NCBI RefSeq assembly: GCF_051020975.1
Contig: NC_135035.1
Coordinates: forward strand, 4,836,001 to 4,900,000
Direction: 5' to 3'
DNA: 64,000 nt
DNA from: Osmia lignaria lignaria
Taxonomy: Eukaryota > Arthropoda > Insecta > Hymenoptera > Megachilidae
Shown piece after piece: positions 42,504 to 54,414 of this stretch. Under the pieces are notes generated by a model, which was not told where the DNA came from, made no database searches, and worked only from the letters and a program-made list of their open reading frames with translations. Position 1 is the stretch's first letter; each line of letters begins with the position of its first letter. Made by a program: the position numbers and the translations under genes.

Positions 42504-45500
42504 TTCACAATATTTCATTAAAATACATAAGTAGCACAGCGACGTTTCATATCAACACAATTTCCAAGGTCACGCAAATATTTGTAAATAAATTTACATA
42601 TGAAATGTTTAAAAACTTTTTGCCCCATTTTGGACAATATTCAAATAATTAAAAACACAGGTTTACAATTGCGACAGATACTTTAAACAAAAAGTTCATT
42701 TGTATAAGATTTTATAACATTCACTTTACACAAATTTTAACTAATTTTTTTCTATTATCGCTAATTAAATTAGATTTTACCTACAAAGCTAACTAATGAA
42801 TAATAACAAGAATATGAAACATAATTTTAAACATGATGATTTATTATTATATACTCATGAATACGTTACTGTATTATTCTTTAAATATTGCATTTTTCTC
42901 TCCTGAAACGTGTCGCCTGTTTCAGAAATTAAATATTGACATTTTAATTTCTTGAAAAACATTATTTCCATTTAAATTTTGTTATTTATCAAGTCTTTAT
43001 CATTACTGAGAAGTATTAACTTATCAGTACTTCAAGTGTAAAAATTTATTATTCTCGACGATAATAATTAAAAATACCGGGTGCAATATCTTTCATAATT
43101 AATTATCTATTGGATAAAATAAATATTAGATTATAACTTAACGTTTGAAGTTTCTAATAATTAACAATACATTTATTTAATTAGTTTAAATTTAAGTATT
43201 TAATAATTTTCAAAATGTTTTAACCTAATCCTAATTATGCCTAACATTTCAATATAGGTACAGCAATATGTAAGTAAAGATAATTGTGAAACTAATATTA
43301 ATTCAATTAAAATATCATAACAAAATATGCTTATAACCATTTATATTATAATAATGCAGTATATTACGTACGAAATGCTGTTGATTTAATTAATCCAATT
43401 TACTTTCAGATTAACTTTATATAATAAGATTTGCTATTCTAAGTTTTCAGCAGTGTCTGATCTAAGGATTCGTACAAGTCTCACTTCTTTAAAATTAGAA
43501 GGTCACTGAAATTCTTAATCACTTTTCATATTAATAAAAAGGTAAAATAAATACCAATTTCTATTAAATAAGTAATTCGATATTTTCTTTAGTAATAGTT
43601 GCAATTGTAGCATGATATAATAGTAATAATTATAATTAAATATTGTAATAATACAAATTATAGCTTAATTGTTACATTATATACTATTTTTATAATTTAT
43701 TATTAAATTTGATCAGGTAATTATTTTAAGCATCATATACTTCTGTTTTACGTTTTAAAACCTAATTAAAATTCTTCTATTAATTAAATATTAAATTCCA
43801 CCTTTCAAATGTAAATGTTAAATAAATTAATGTTAAAATTCCAACATTGAAACTTCAATTCAAATATAATAATTATTGTTAATAAATATTTATAATTCTT
43901 AATTTAATATTTAATTAATATTTAATTTAATTTTAAGTAATCATGTAAATGAAATATTTTTTAAAAAACGGAAGTGAAAATAAATTGAATAGAATCATGG
44001 TTCTTTAAAAACATGAATTTTTTACTTCTTCCTTTATTGATGATACTTAACCAAAGGGGTTCATCAATGTCGAGTTCATCAAAGAAAATTGCTACTCTGA
44101 TATTGCCTCGTTTTTCACGTTTTCCTGACGCGCTATTCAAGGAAGAATTGCGACAGATCCAATTATGCTAATTTGACGACTCTCTTCATACGGTATTTCA
44201 ATAAAAAAGATCCTTCACTTTTCTGTCGCAACCTTTGTGATACTTTTACCTTAAAAATTGAATACCATTTTGTGGAAACATCATTGATTGAAACCAATTA
44301 AATAGTCAAAGGTACTCTTTATTTATTAATTGAATTGTCAATTATTTTTTAAGTACATTCATTCAATACAAAAAATACAAATTAGTTATTTAGTCACAGA
44401 ACTGCTATTATAACAGTAATTATTAAGTTTATAATAATATACAATATAATAGAATAATAATAAGATGTAATAATTATCATTATTATGATTGTAAAATTAT
44501 TTTTATCACTTCTATTTAAGCACACAAAGTTTAAACAAATAAAAAGAAAATAATTGTAACAAAATTTTTAAATAAAATACACATTATATTTGTAAACAAC
44601 TTTTTGACATAGTGACAAAAGTGCTATGTTTAAACAATATTTTGTATTATATTATATTATGTACTACAATATCTGTTATTTATTTTAAATTTTGCAACAA
44701 TTTATAAAATTGTTTTTCCTACAAGATGCAATTTTTAGAAAATCCAGCTTACATTAAATCTATCTTTGTTTAAAGAATTTCAATACACCTTTTGTACTTT
44801 CACACGTTTTTCTTTGTGTACTTTCAAGAAACGAAAGCGAACCTGTTTCCTGCAGCTGTTAATCCATCATTCAAGCAAATCAAACAATTCAACAGACTTC
44901 CACAAAACTCTGACAAACTGCAATTATTTTCTCGTTACTGGATCCCATCTGTTTCGAACCTATCTTCGTAAATTATTCAATCAAAATCGAATTACTCAAG
45001 AAATTTCAGATTTTCAAACGATACGATGCGTCGTTATCTTCAGCGTATATTTACCTTTCATATCGCCTGGCTCATTGGTGACCCACAACGTATATAAATA
45101 CCGAAACTTTAATTGATAATATTATAGAACAGTCAGAACCATCAAAATTTTACATTTCTTATTTTAACCGTCGACAGATTAATGTTGAAGCAATCGTAAA
45201 CCAGATCTACGAAACGTATATGTATAAAGGGAAAGAAACACTGTCAAAATTATTTATTTTTTTAAGTAATCTAGTAATCAAAAATGGAAACACAAACGAC
45301 TTATAAACAATCTACAATCCTTAATCTATCTCATCCCAACTTGTGCTTTGTAAATAACTTCATTAATTTTGTAATTTTTATGACAATGTTGAAAATGTCA
45401 TTTTTGGCCATTACACCCCATAAGTGGGATAATATCGTCATTACTACAAGGCGTTGTGGCCACAACAGTTTTTTATTCGAATTTTTAGTATTTCTATAAT

Positions 45501-46399
45501 AATGAATAATCTAGCAAGTAAATCTTATGACATAAATAATAATAAAAAGTATTGATAAATTTTTGTAGTTATTGAATCTTTTAATATTGCTGAATTTCGC
45601 ACAGGCAAATGGAATCAGTGACTATACCACCCCAATTCCAGTGTCCATCAAGATCTAAATGGCGTTCTTTTTTAATTAAAACGAAATAATAGATAAAACT
45701 TGAAAAATTGATAAAGTATTATGACAGACAAAATAAAATAAAATAGTTGAACTTTCGTTTCTTATCCATAAACATTACATTTCGGTTGATTTTATATATC
45801 CCTATTAAAATACTAATTTTTAGATTTTAGAGCTTAACATTTTTACAATTTAATATCATTTTTAAACTAAAAGCAATCGATTTCATATTTTTTTCTGATT
45901 ATGAAGTTCATATTTTTAACCAAGGTAATTTTATTTTAAAATTAAAAGGAAGTAGACAGATATTTTCGGTGTATTGTATTATTGAGGATATATTCTTTAC
46001 GAACATACAAGATTTGTGTTAATAATAAAACAATAAATCGTACGTCAAAAAGAGCGCGTTAACTTCATACGAATAATTCAGTAACTAGCGTAACGTGAAC
46101 CAAGCAATATTTGTATTATTATAAAAGAATATTCTATAAGCTATTATCCCAGCATTAGTTTATTTTAGATTACAGTGCGCTTCTATGTAGCACAAAACAA
46201 AACACTTGGTGCAAGTGAATAGCATCTCTATAGTTTGTATGCATGTTTGATAAAGTTACATGAAAAATATGATTGTAAAATCGTACAGTACTATTTTTTT
46301 ATTTCATATTTTTCATTCAGTTGGTTTGTACAATTAATTCTTGAAAAATAAATCGTCAATTTTAATTCATCTGTGTAGTATTTGGCATCGTTATATATA
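42504..46399. other. Very AT-rich gene desert
   Basis: Nearly 4 kb with extreme AT content and no element ends recognised. The 116-codon frame at 44766-45116 lies in a slightly more balanced patch but has no recognisable domain, signal or repeat; it is not called a gene. Confidence 0.5.
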
Positions 46400-47145
46400 C
46401 AGGGTGTCCAAAACCACCCGTCCAGGGGTGTTGACTTCTTAGATAAGCATATTCGGCAAAAATGTTTGGGATAAAAGTTGCAGGAATCAATGGAGAACGT
46501 AAGTCCATGACCTTGTATTTGATCTTCGGATCCATTTTCCAGATTATTTGGAGGTCAGTACGTGTTTTTTAAATGGAAACCCCTATTGTTCCCTACGGGT
46601 TCTGAAAGAGTGCGACATTTCTTATGTCTTAGATTCAAATGACTTCTAGAGGCCATTCAGAGGTCAAATCACTGTTTAGTGGTAAATAAAAAATGACACT
46701 AAATACAGGCATTAAGATTGAACGAGGCATCTGATTCATAAACTTGTCTCATTGATAGGTCGACTTACGTTATACTAGGCCTCTGTGCTTGACCTCGAGT
46801 TTTGATAGAATACTAGAACCGAATAATAACATTCGTAAATGTTCATCCATCAGACAGTGATTTGACCTCTGAATGGCCTCTAGAAGTCATTTGAATCTAG
46901 GACATAAGTACATATCTGAACGTGAAATTTCGCGCTCTTTCAGAATCCGTAGTCAAAAATAGGGATTCCCATTTATAAAGCACGTACCGACCTCCAAATA
47001 ACCTTGAAAATGGATCAGAAGATCAAATACAAGGTCATGGACTTACGTCCTCCATTGATCCCTGCAACTTTTATCCCGAACATTTTTACCGAATATGCTT
47101 ATCTGAGAAGCTAACATCCCTGGACGGGTGGTTTTGGACACCCTG
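46400..47145. mobile_element. CAGGGTGTCCAAAACC foldback, 746 bp
   Basis: Ends CAGGGTGTCCAAAACCACCC and complement, TATA on both sides. Arms of about 280 bp share TAAGCATATTCGG, CCATGACCTTGTATTTGATC, TCAAATGACTTCTAGAGGCC and ATTCAGAGGTCAAATCACTG. The loop (46690-46850) is unique. It has no coding capacity. Confidence 0.88.
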
Positions 47146-47324
47146 TATATACTTTTTTGTCTCTAATAAATGTGATTTTTTGACAAAACATTGTTTTCTT
47201 ATTTTGCTATAGATATAGATTTAATATATACATAAATAATCAATAAATCTGCTGATAGGGGCTAAACTGGTGTTATTTGCCCACGTCCTTTCATTTATAC
47301 TACATATTACAAATTCAAGTGCCC

Positions 47325-47520
47325 CCCCCCAATCACTTGCGTATAAACGTTTACGCCGGAAAATTGAAATTAATATACATTTTGTTATTTCTACTTTTCA
47401 GTTATCTACTAAATTGTACAATATATGTATACTATGTAAAAGTTATATTACTTTCTTTCCAAATTACTTTTAATATTAATATTTTTAGAATTTCTGCTTT
47501 CCTTATATTGCCATGATTTG
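47325..47520 (+). repeat. ACAGTATCGAGCA-family MITE fragment
   Basis: Matches 35155-35360: CACTTGCGTATAAACGTTTA, CAGTTATCTACTAAATTGTA and TTTTAATATTAATATTTTTA. Terminal repeats are absent. The 67- and 79-residue frames here are repeat by-products. Confidence 0.55.
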
Positions 47521-47699
47521 ATCACCATCTACAGTCTTGAAATTAATTTTAACAACATTTTCACTACAACGTGAGAAACTGGAATTGCAAATCGCTGTAA
47601 ACAAACAGCTTAGTTATATACAAAGGAATTGTGCAACAATAAGATGTTACGCTTCGTTGCGATGACGAAAGGAAATAAAACGTGAAAAATACACATGTA

Positions 47700-48330
47700 T
47701 GAATGTGTCATTCGAAAGTTCCGTGGTATTGTAGAGGGTTAACATCCTATTGGTACAAATAGAATCAGTAAAGGTAGCTTGAGGGTCTCGTTAAACGTTC
47801 TTCATCGATTCTCGAACAGGTATCGAAAGAGCCGTCTAAATCCGGTTCTACATCGACGTAAGATGAGTTCCTCGTGGTCGCCATAAAAAGTTAAAAATAA
47901 GACGTGGAAACTGCAAGCGAGGACAATTGACCGCAAAGTTAACCGCCAAGTCTTGTAATAAAGAAAGATAACTGGACGAGGCTCAGTGGTACCAACATAT
48001 TCAAGGATGTTTCCAGGAGAGTTTAGCGACTAGACCAATAGTCGGTCAATAGAAAGTACATACAGTACAGGTCGTGACAAGTCCTATAAACCGTTACGAC
48101 ACGGCTCGTTCATTCAAATACCTACTTACGTATGGTTTGTGATCGATAAGGATTCTTTCAACGAGTTTCATGTCTGAGATACTTAACTACAGGGAAAGTA
48201 ACGATTATGCGAAATTCATTTTGCCTTTGTCTATTTATGTATGTACACGGATTATCAGTAAGCTAAGCTGTACACTCGATGGAGAAAATGAAGAAACAAA
48301 GCAGTCATTGGGGAATTATATACAAAATTA
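47700..48330. promoter_or_regulatory. GC-richer unique block, possible regulatory DNA
   Basis: Balanced, non-repetitive sequence without long frames, about 0.6-1.2 kb upstream (on the minus-strand view, downstream) of the GC-rich block at 49 kb. No specific factor site is convincing. Confidence 0.2.
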
Positions 48331-48396
48331 AATACAGAACGTTATAACTATATAGTATATTTAAAATGATTTATATAGTTTAATACCATTGGTATA

Positions 48397-48500
48397 ATTA
48401 GGTAAGGGCGAGGGTGGACCTGACCTTTCCCCCCAAAATGTGGGCCTCGATCACCCTTAAATTTTAAGAATTCAAAAATTATGAAATTAGGATTCCCTGT
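48397..48500 (-). repeat. GTAACTAG-family fragment
   Basis: ATTAGGTAAGGGCGAGGGTGG matches the right end of the 42229 copy read in reverse, followed by AATTTTAAGAATTCAAAAATT of the degenerate repeat. Confidence 0.4.
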
Positions 48501-48904
48501 ATACTTTGTTTCCTAATGCTTAATTTTTTAAATAATATTTTCACTAAGTTATTCAATACTAATTTTGAGAGCATAACTAAAGATAAATAACTTTTCGAAA
48601 TTTGTTATATTGATTTACGTCTTTCTAGAGTTAAAGAACTCTAGTGTTAGAATATCCCATTTATAATGAAAAAAAGCACTACAGAATACGTAATTTTATT
48701 TTATGAAAGCACTGTATTAGTGCAAATATTTAGTACCCTACAACAAATAATTTACACAAAACAAAATGTAAAAAAAATATTCATTCAATTAAACTAAAGT
48801 TTCTAATTTTGAAAAAAAAGGTGAGGACATTTTTCAATTAATATATTTCATCGCTAATAAGATGGTAAAGTTAATGTAATGTTACTTATAAGAAATAAAA
48901 ATAA

Positions 48905-49720
48905 AATTTAGAAACTCACCCAAAATCCAAAAACGCACATATGTTCAAATCGTTGAAAAAAAATTCATTTTCTGTACTTACTACGAGCAGATCCGAACGT
49001 CCTGTTGATCAAAGCGGAAGCAACGAGTCCGCATTATTCTTTCTCTCTTCCTCTGCTACCCCTATCCTTGTCGTCAGCCACAGAAGAGCAGTCTTTCAAA
49101 GTTTAGCCGATCCCGCTTGTCCACGCGTTCTACGTTCCTCTTCTTCCTGCTCCTTTCACTCTCCCCCCTCTCCCTCTCTCTCTCTCTCTCTCTCTTCTGC
49201 CCTTTCTCTCCCGTTTTTTTTTCTCGTTTCGTCCGTCTCTTCCCCACGATTACGGGGTTCGCACTACACCCGCAGGCCACAACACACGGTACCCATGGCG
49301 ACGCGTGTTCCTGCCACTTTTACACGGACCTTACTCTCACCGACGACTTCCGTTGCGATCTACGAAACAAATGTCCTTCCTTTACTCCATCTGCATCCGC
49401 GAATACGGTAAATTGGCTGGAGAGCCTTTATTGTCGAACTAGTTTGCATCCGTCGTTTTAGGGCAAAGCTCGAAGGGTTAACTGCAGTCTTGATACACTG
49501 CAGCGCGGGGCTAATTTCGTGGCGAGGTAACTGAGTTGTGGAAATACGAGAGATGTTTAGGGGCTAACACGACGCGCTGGGCTTGACGATTAGGGATTAG
49601 ATATTGTCGACGTGATATCTTATCGAGAACGGAGTTAGGAAGGCTGGGACGCGGTTTAGGTTAGGTTCGTGCGGTTTGATCGTGGTTGCTTGTGGGAGCG
49701 GTTCTAAGCAATTGCTGCTT
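48905..49720 (-). promoter_or_regulatory. Candidate promoter and 5' exon of a minus-strand gene
   Basis: About 800 bp with high CG content and pyrimidine/purine-rich tracts, including a (TC)n run at 49163-49195, which on the minus strand is GAGAG, the GAGA-factor type motif of insect promoters. On the minus strand, two good splice donors end the block: GTAAGT (48976-48981) and GGTGAGT (48914-48920). A non-coding first exon spliced toward lower coordinates would explain this. The 156-codon plus-strand frame is Ser/Pro-rich translation of the CT tract and is not a protein. Confidence 0.35.
49163..49195 (+). repeat. (TC)n microsatellite
   Basis: Almost uninterrupted TC dinucleotides in a pyrimidine-rich stretch. 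Confidence 0.9.
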
Positions 49721-49769
49721 TCCTTTCCTTAGACCTTTCGTATAAAATGATAAAATAATGGGAACGCTA

Positions 49770-49972
49770 CGCTGGACTCTCGTTATATTGTCTCTAACGG
49801 GACTGCAAGAGTGGAAAATTTATCAGATTTTTAAACTCTCATTTAAAGGACGAAGAGGAAATAGAAGTGTATTATTTTCATAGATTATGATAGTGGAGAA
49901 GTAGCACTAGTATGTTTGAAAATTCATATGAAAGTCAAATTGCTCACGTGGCAATATAACGAGAGTCTACTG
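49770..49972. mobile_element. CAGTAGACTCTCG-family MITE, inverted copy
   Basis: Left end CGCTGGACTCTCGTTATATT, right end complement CAGTAGACTCTCGTTATATT. The interior is the reverse of 18668-18891, and the adjoining 49975-50205 is the reverse of 18460-18667. Confidence 0.8.
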
Positions 49973-50212
49973 CATAATGATCATCAAAAATGGATTTGGG
50001 TACAATAAAAGTGAATTAAAAATTTCGATAAAAATCCATGATTCTATCATCTTGCACATACATTACTACATTTCCCATCATATGTCTATCTATCACCTAG
50101 TTTAGTATATAATTATATAGTAGATTGCAACGTGATTAGAAATGTTTATACATTAATAATCTTACTTATTAAAAATAATTCTTTTACGGTGAAAAGGTGG
50201 TACTAGTATTCT

Positions 50213-50298
50213 ATAATGGTGAAAATGTGGTACTGGTATGCTTTAAAATCCATGTGAATGCTAAATTGCTCATGTGGCAATATAACCAGAGTCTATTG
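50213..50298. repeat. Right half of another CAGTAGACTCTCG-family MITE
   Basis: GCTCATGTGGCAATATAACC then AGAGTCTATTG and TA. Just before it the phrase GGTGAAAA(A/G)GTGGTACT occurs twice (about 50197 and 50216), a small local duplication. Confidence 0.6.
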
Positions 50299-50386
50299 TA
50301 TTAGGTGTATACATAAGTACCCGTGGTCAAGTTTAGATTAGAAACACTGTAATCAGAATGTGGCCATGAATTAATGTCTGGGCTCT

Positions 50387-50880
50387 GTGAACCTGGCACC
50401 TGACTTTGAAAAAACTAATTTTTTTTACGAAAAATGATAGTATTTTGTTTGTAGTTGATTGTAGTAACAATAGTTTCGTTTGTAGCTCTATCAATTAATA
50501 AATAAAAAAAAGTAAAAACAAGGCTCGCACCTGATATTGAAAAAATTTGTACAAATTTAATTGTGTGCGTATTTATTTAATTATATTTGTATAAATTTTA
50601 TAACTCAAAAAAGCATGGCTTTTAGGCGTATAAACAATTGCTTATAACTTTTAATCTACATACGAAAGGGAAGTCACTACAAACAACTATAAACGATGCT
50701 AAAGCACACGGCCCAAGCGAATTTGAGATATCTCAATGTCAGATGCGAGTCATTTTTTCAATTTTTTTTATTTATTAATTGATAAAGCTACAAACGAAAC
50801 TATTGTTACTACAATCAACTACAAACAAAACACTATCATTTTCCGTAAAACAAAATTAGTTTTTTCAAAATCGGGTTCAC
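50387..50880. mobile_element. Foldback element with ~160-bp arms
   Basis: Arms share GTTTGTAGTTGATTGTAGTA, ACAATAGTTTCGTTTGTAGC and ATCAATTAATAAATAAA. Ends GTGAACCTGGCACCTGACTT and, from the right, GTGAACCCGATTTTGAAAAA differ in length. No target duplication recognised. Confidence 0.75.
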
Positions 50881-51167
50881 GTAACCTAATATCCGTCTAG
50901 TTTTGGCTGAATTTTCCGAGAGAAAAAGAAATATACGCTGTGCTATATTTCACTCTTGACTCTTGAACTCATATGGTTAACTCTTATAAAATATGTTATA
51001 TTATTTTAGAGGAGGATAAATGATTAATTGCACATTTTAAGATACACAGATATTATAAATAATTAAAATTCCTTTATTAACTTTCGAACATTTATTTTTT
51101 AAAGTATGTGTTACAATTAAAAGTACTATAATTGAGAGATTTAAAAATCAGTGGGAATAGATAAAAA

Positions 51168-51690
51168 ATGTCGAATCAATTAATAATGAATTTATCGTGG
51201 CCAGATTCTGACTGTAGTGCCTCTGGGTTAGATTGTGGTAATAATGGCACACAGGCACTTCTAGATAAAATCCCGCCCTAGTATCAACGTAAAGTGACTT
51301 AAATACTGTTTAAATCATTGTTTACAATCGAAACACAGAAGGAAAGAAAATGGGGGCCATATCAGTTGACCAAGGATCATGGTGAACAGCGTATAAATCA
51401 TCGTCTCCCATTCTTAAAGAGGCTTTTGTGACCAAGAAAGATGGACCTATTGCAATATTTCTAAGCGCAATAAATTGTCTACATCAACATCAAGATACAA
51501 TATCCATGAATTTAAGTTACTGTTCTGTCAGGTGGAGTGAATAGGTGGTACTTTGTTACGAGTTGCTTCCATCGGATCAAATGATTACAGTGGAATGATA
51601 CAAATAGCAACTGATTTATTTGAATCAGACACTTCGAAAGAAATGTTTAACTTATGCAAAGAAACAATGTGGAAACATTTTGCTCCATAA
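51168..51690 (+). pseudogene. Unidentified decayed coding sequence
   Basis: Three consecutive open stretches in shifting frames read like one damaged protein. Part 1 is 51168-51281 (37 codons, starting MSNQLIMNLSWPDSDCSASG). Part 2 is 51386-51544 (52 codons, with KEAFVTKKDGPIAIFLSAIN). Part 3 is 51541-51690 (49 codons, with ATDLFESDTSKEMFNLCKE and ending KHFAP). Composition is balanced, with little of the Ile/Asn/Lys bias of random AT-rich frames. I do not recognise the family, and no inverted repeats bound it. It could be a retroposed or duplicated host gene fragment, or an unfamiliar transposon gene. Confidence 0.35.
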
Positions 51691-54178
51691 TAATGAGGTC
51701 CTATGTTGCTTCTCTAGTCAAGCAAATGCTCCTTGATCTTGAAATTTTATTGGAAATATTTTGTTGTGTTATTTGGAAGACATAGCATTAGCAATAAAAA
51801 GAAAAATATGAGACCAATAAAGTAATAAATCACCTCATATTGACACACCTAGATCGTCATAGTCAGATTTATTAAACTTGGTTTCTAAAGTTATATAAAA
51901 TTAAAGATTTACAAAGATGAAAGAATTATTAGAAAAGAGAGTTTATGACGTATGTCATTATATTAGATACAAACGATTAATTTACATTATGATTTTTGCA
52001 ATTGTACTTGAAGCATTGTCGCAGCTGAAGTAGGTGCATGTACATACTAATTAATAAATCTAAAAATAGCTTTTCTTATGTTATCAGTATCTACCTAATA
52101 GCAAATACTTAATCGTTCATTTTGTTACGCTTTAAATAAAGCACTTTTGTTCGATTTGGACTTATGTTAGAGGTGACACTGATGAATTATCACGAGCAAG
52201 TCATTAACATAACATTTCTTATCTGAGAAATATTTAATCTTATTTTATACCTAACATTATTCCACAAAAGTTTATCTTCTTTTTGAAACATTCATATTCG
52301 CTATGTATTTTTGCGTAAAAAAAAAATGTTTTATCGAGTAAAATATCAAGAAAATCAACTATTTGTGAGAAATTTAAAATTTTGGTAAGAAATATCTGAA
52401 TTATGAATTTCAAATAAATCTAAAATATCTTAGTTTATAATTTTATAGATATTTTACTCCAATATTTTTACAATGTATAGAACGTTTCGAAGAATCAATT
52501 TAAACATAAAAAAATATAGAATTGTATTGTTGCGAATCCTGCGAAGTGTACTTTCAGAAAGTGTATTTTCAGAAAGATATAAACTTTCATAACTTCGTCA
52601 ACTTGAAATATAAAAATATTCAAAATATCGAAGCCTCAAAGTACCAAGCTATCGAAGTATTAAAATATCAAAATATGAAAAAATCAAAATTTAAAACTCA
52701 AACATTGAAGATATACAAAACAAAGTATACTCTCTGAACAAAAAAAAGTGTTACCAGACGTCTACATGTGTATTTGATTTTGCATCTGATAAACACATTA
52801 ACTGCGTGTTTATAACTGTACTAACTGAGTTCAATTTAACTTCCCGTTCTTTGCGCATTTGCAATTGCGGTTGCTATGATTACTTATGCTCTTTACTTGT
52901 GGTACTTTCTAACACATTGTTTTCTAAACGATTTTAAACTTCATTAGTCTGTGATAACCAAATAAGTATGTCGATATCGAAATCTTTCTTTTAAAAAAAC
53001 TTGTTGCTTGGCCTACGTAAGAAACTCATTAATTTCGTAATCAACGTTAGTTAACGCGTTAAATATAATTCTGATTTTTTATGAAAAATTATTAAGACTG
53101 TATTATAATCTTTAGTACCTTTAGATTTTCTGAAATCAAACTTTTTTGGAAACACATATAAAGTTCAAATATCATAAAATTTTTTTCACAATCGATATAG
53201 AAATAAATTTTTTCCAAAAATTTATTGAAACCTAATAAAAATGGTTAAATTAACAAAATAAATCAAAATCTATTCAAATATCGTAAAATCTTTTTTATGA
53301 TTGATATAAAAATAAATTTTTCTTAAGAATTTATTGAAAAATCTACAAATCATCTTTCTGTTGCCTAATTAATATATGTATAAACTAATTTATGTACATA
53401 AAGTGCTCCAAAAAAAGTTGTATGCAAAGGCATTCCCTTTCAATTTTAACACTTTCGTTCCCATCATAATTATACGACTACGTATGTATTTCAAATTACA
53501 AAATAACATATTACATAATCTATCAATAAAGTGCAATTAGAGCATTTCACAAAAAATCACCTCAGCACCGTAATTGCAGCTAATGATTTATTTTCTTCCT
53601 TTTACTAATTGAACATATGCCTTGCAGAAATCGAGTAGTACATGTTAAAATAAAAGAGACCAAAAGGATATCTCTTTTAACCACTGCAGCATGCACTTGT
53701 ATATAATTTCAATTTAATTAAGATAAAAACTGCACAACAAAAAATATACTTTTGTGTGAAATATAATTATTTTTTCTAAATAAGTGAACTTAATTTCCTA
53801 ACAAATTATTTAAATTTCATCTTCAACTTTACTGTTCATAAATTCTGTATCATTTGTAAAATTTAAAAATTTTAGTTGTAGCAAAATTGAATGTGTTTAG
53901 TATCAGAATGGAAATGAATATTTATTCAAGATATTGAAGATTTAATTATTAAATATTTATAGGAATTTTCAAACTTTCTGTTTGCTACCTTACATTATTA
54001 GTATAATAGTAATGCGATTCAAAGTAATATTTTTCTATTGTTTCCCTTTAATTATTCAACTACATCTAATTTGCGGTGCCGGGCCCCTATGGCATTCAAC
54101 GTGTTAAGGTTATACGAACAGCAATTTATACACCTCATAAAAAACCAAATGCAGGGTCATTTTGACTGATATACAATA
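51691..54178. other. AT-rich intergenic with low-complexity tracts
   Basis: No gene. At about 52590-52720 degenerate short words (AAATATCAAAATAT, CGAAGTATTAAAAT) repeat; the 71-residue frame there is this repeat translated. A direct duplication of about 72 bp occurs with a 109-bp period (53164 and 53273, TTCAAATATCRTAAAAT). Confidence 0.45.
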
Positions 54179-54412
54179 CAGTAGAACCTCGATTAAACGG
54201 ATCCCTATTATCCGCGGTCTCGATCATCCGAATTGATTATTGGAGGGTTCAGTAACAAAAGGAATTTATTAACAGTATACATTTGTTTGCTACATTTTTC
54301 TTTTATTTCCACAATAAGTATACTTCCTGTTCATTATTACCGCGATTTCTGAAATCATTTTCCTCGATTGTCCAGTGTCCCCTAATTAGACCGGTTAATC
54401 AAGGTTCTACAG
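54179..54412. mobile_element. Pogo/Tigger-type MITE, 234 bp
   Basis: Ends CAGTAGAACCTCGATTAAAC and, from the right, CTGTAGAACCTTGATTAACC, with TA on both sides. Flanking words CAGGGTCATTTTGACTGAT (left) and CGGGTCAAAATGAGCCGATA (right) are complementary in part, so it may lie inside an older palindromic repeat. Confidence 0.75.
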
Positions 54413-54414
54413 TA

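Noticed and set aside
44766..45116. 116-codon open frame in the AT-rich desert
   Set aside because: No recognisable motif, signal peptide or homologous repeat; length is within chance for long AT-rich DNA with a locally balanced patch.
48941..49411. 156-codon plus-strand open frame
   Set aside because: It is mostly translation of a CT-rich tract (Ser/Pro/Leu runs) with an equally open frame next to it; no domain and no conserved start.
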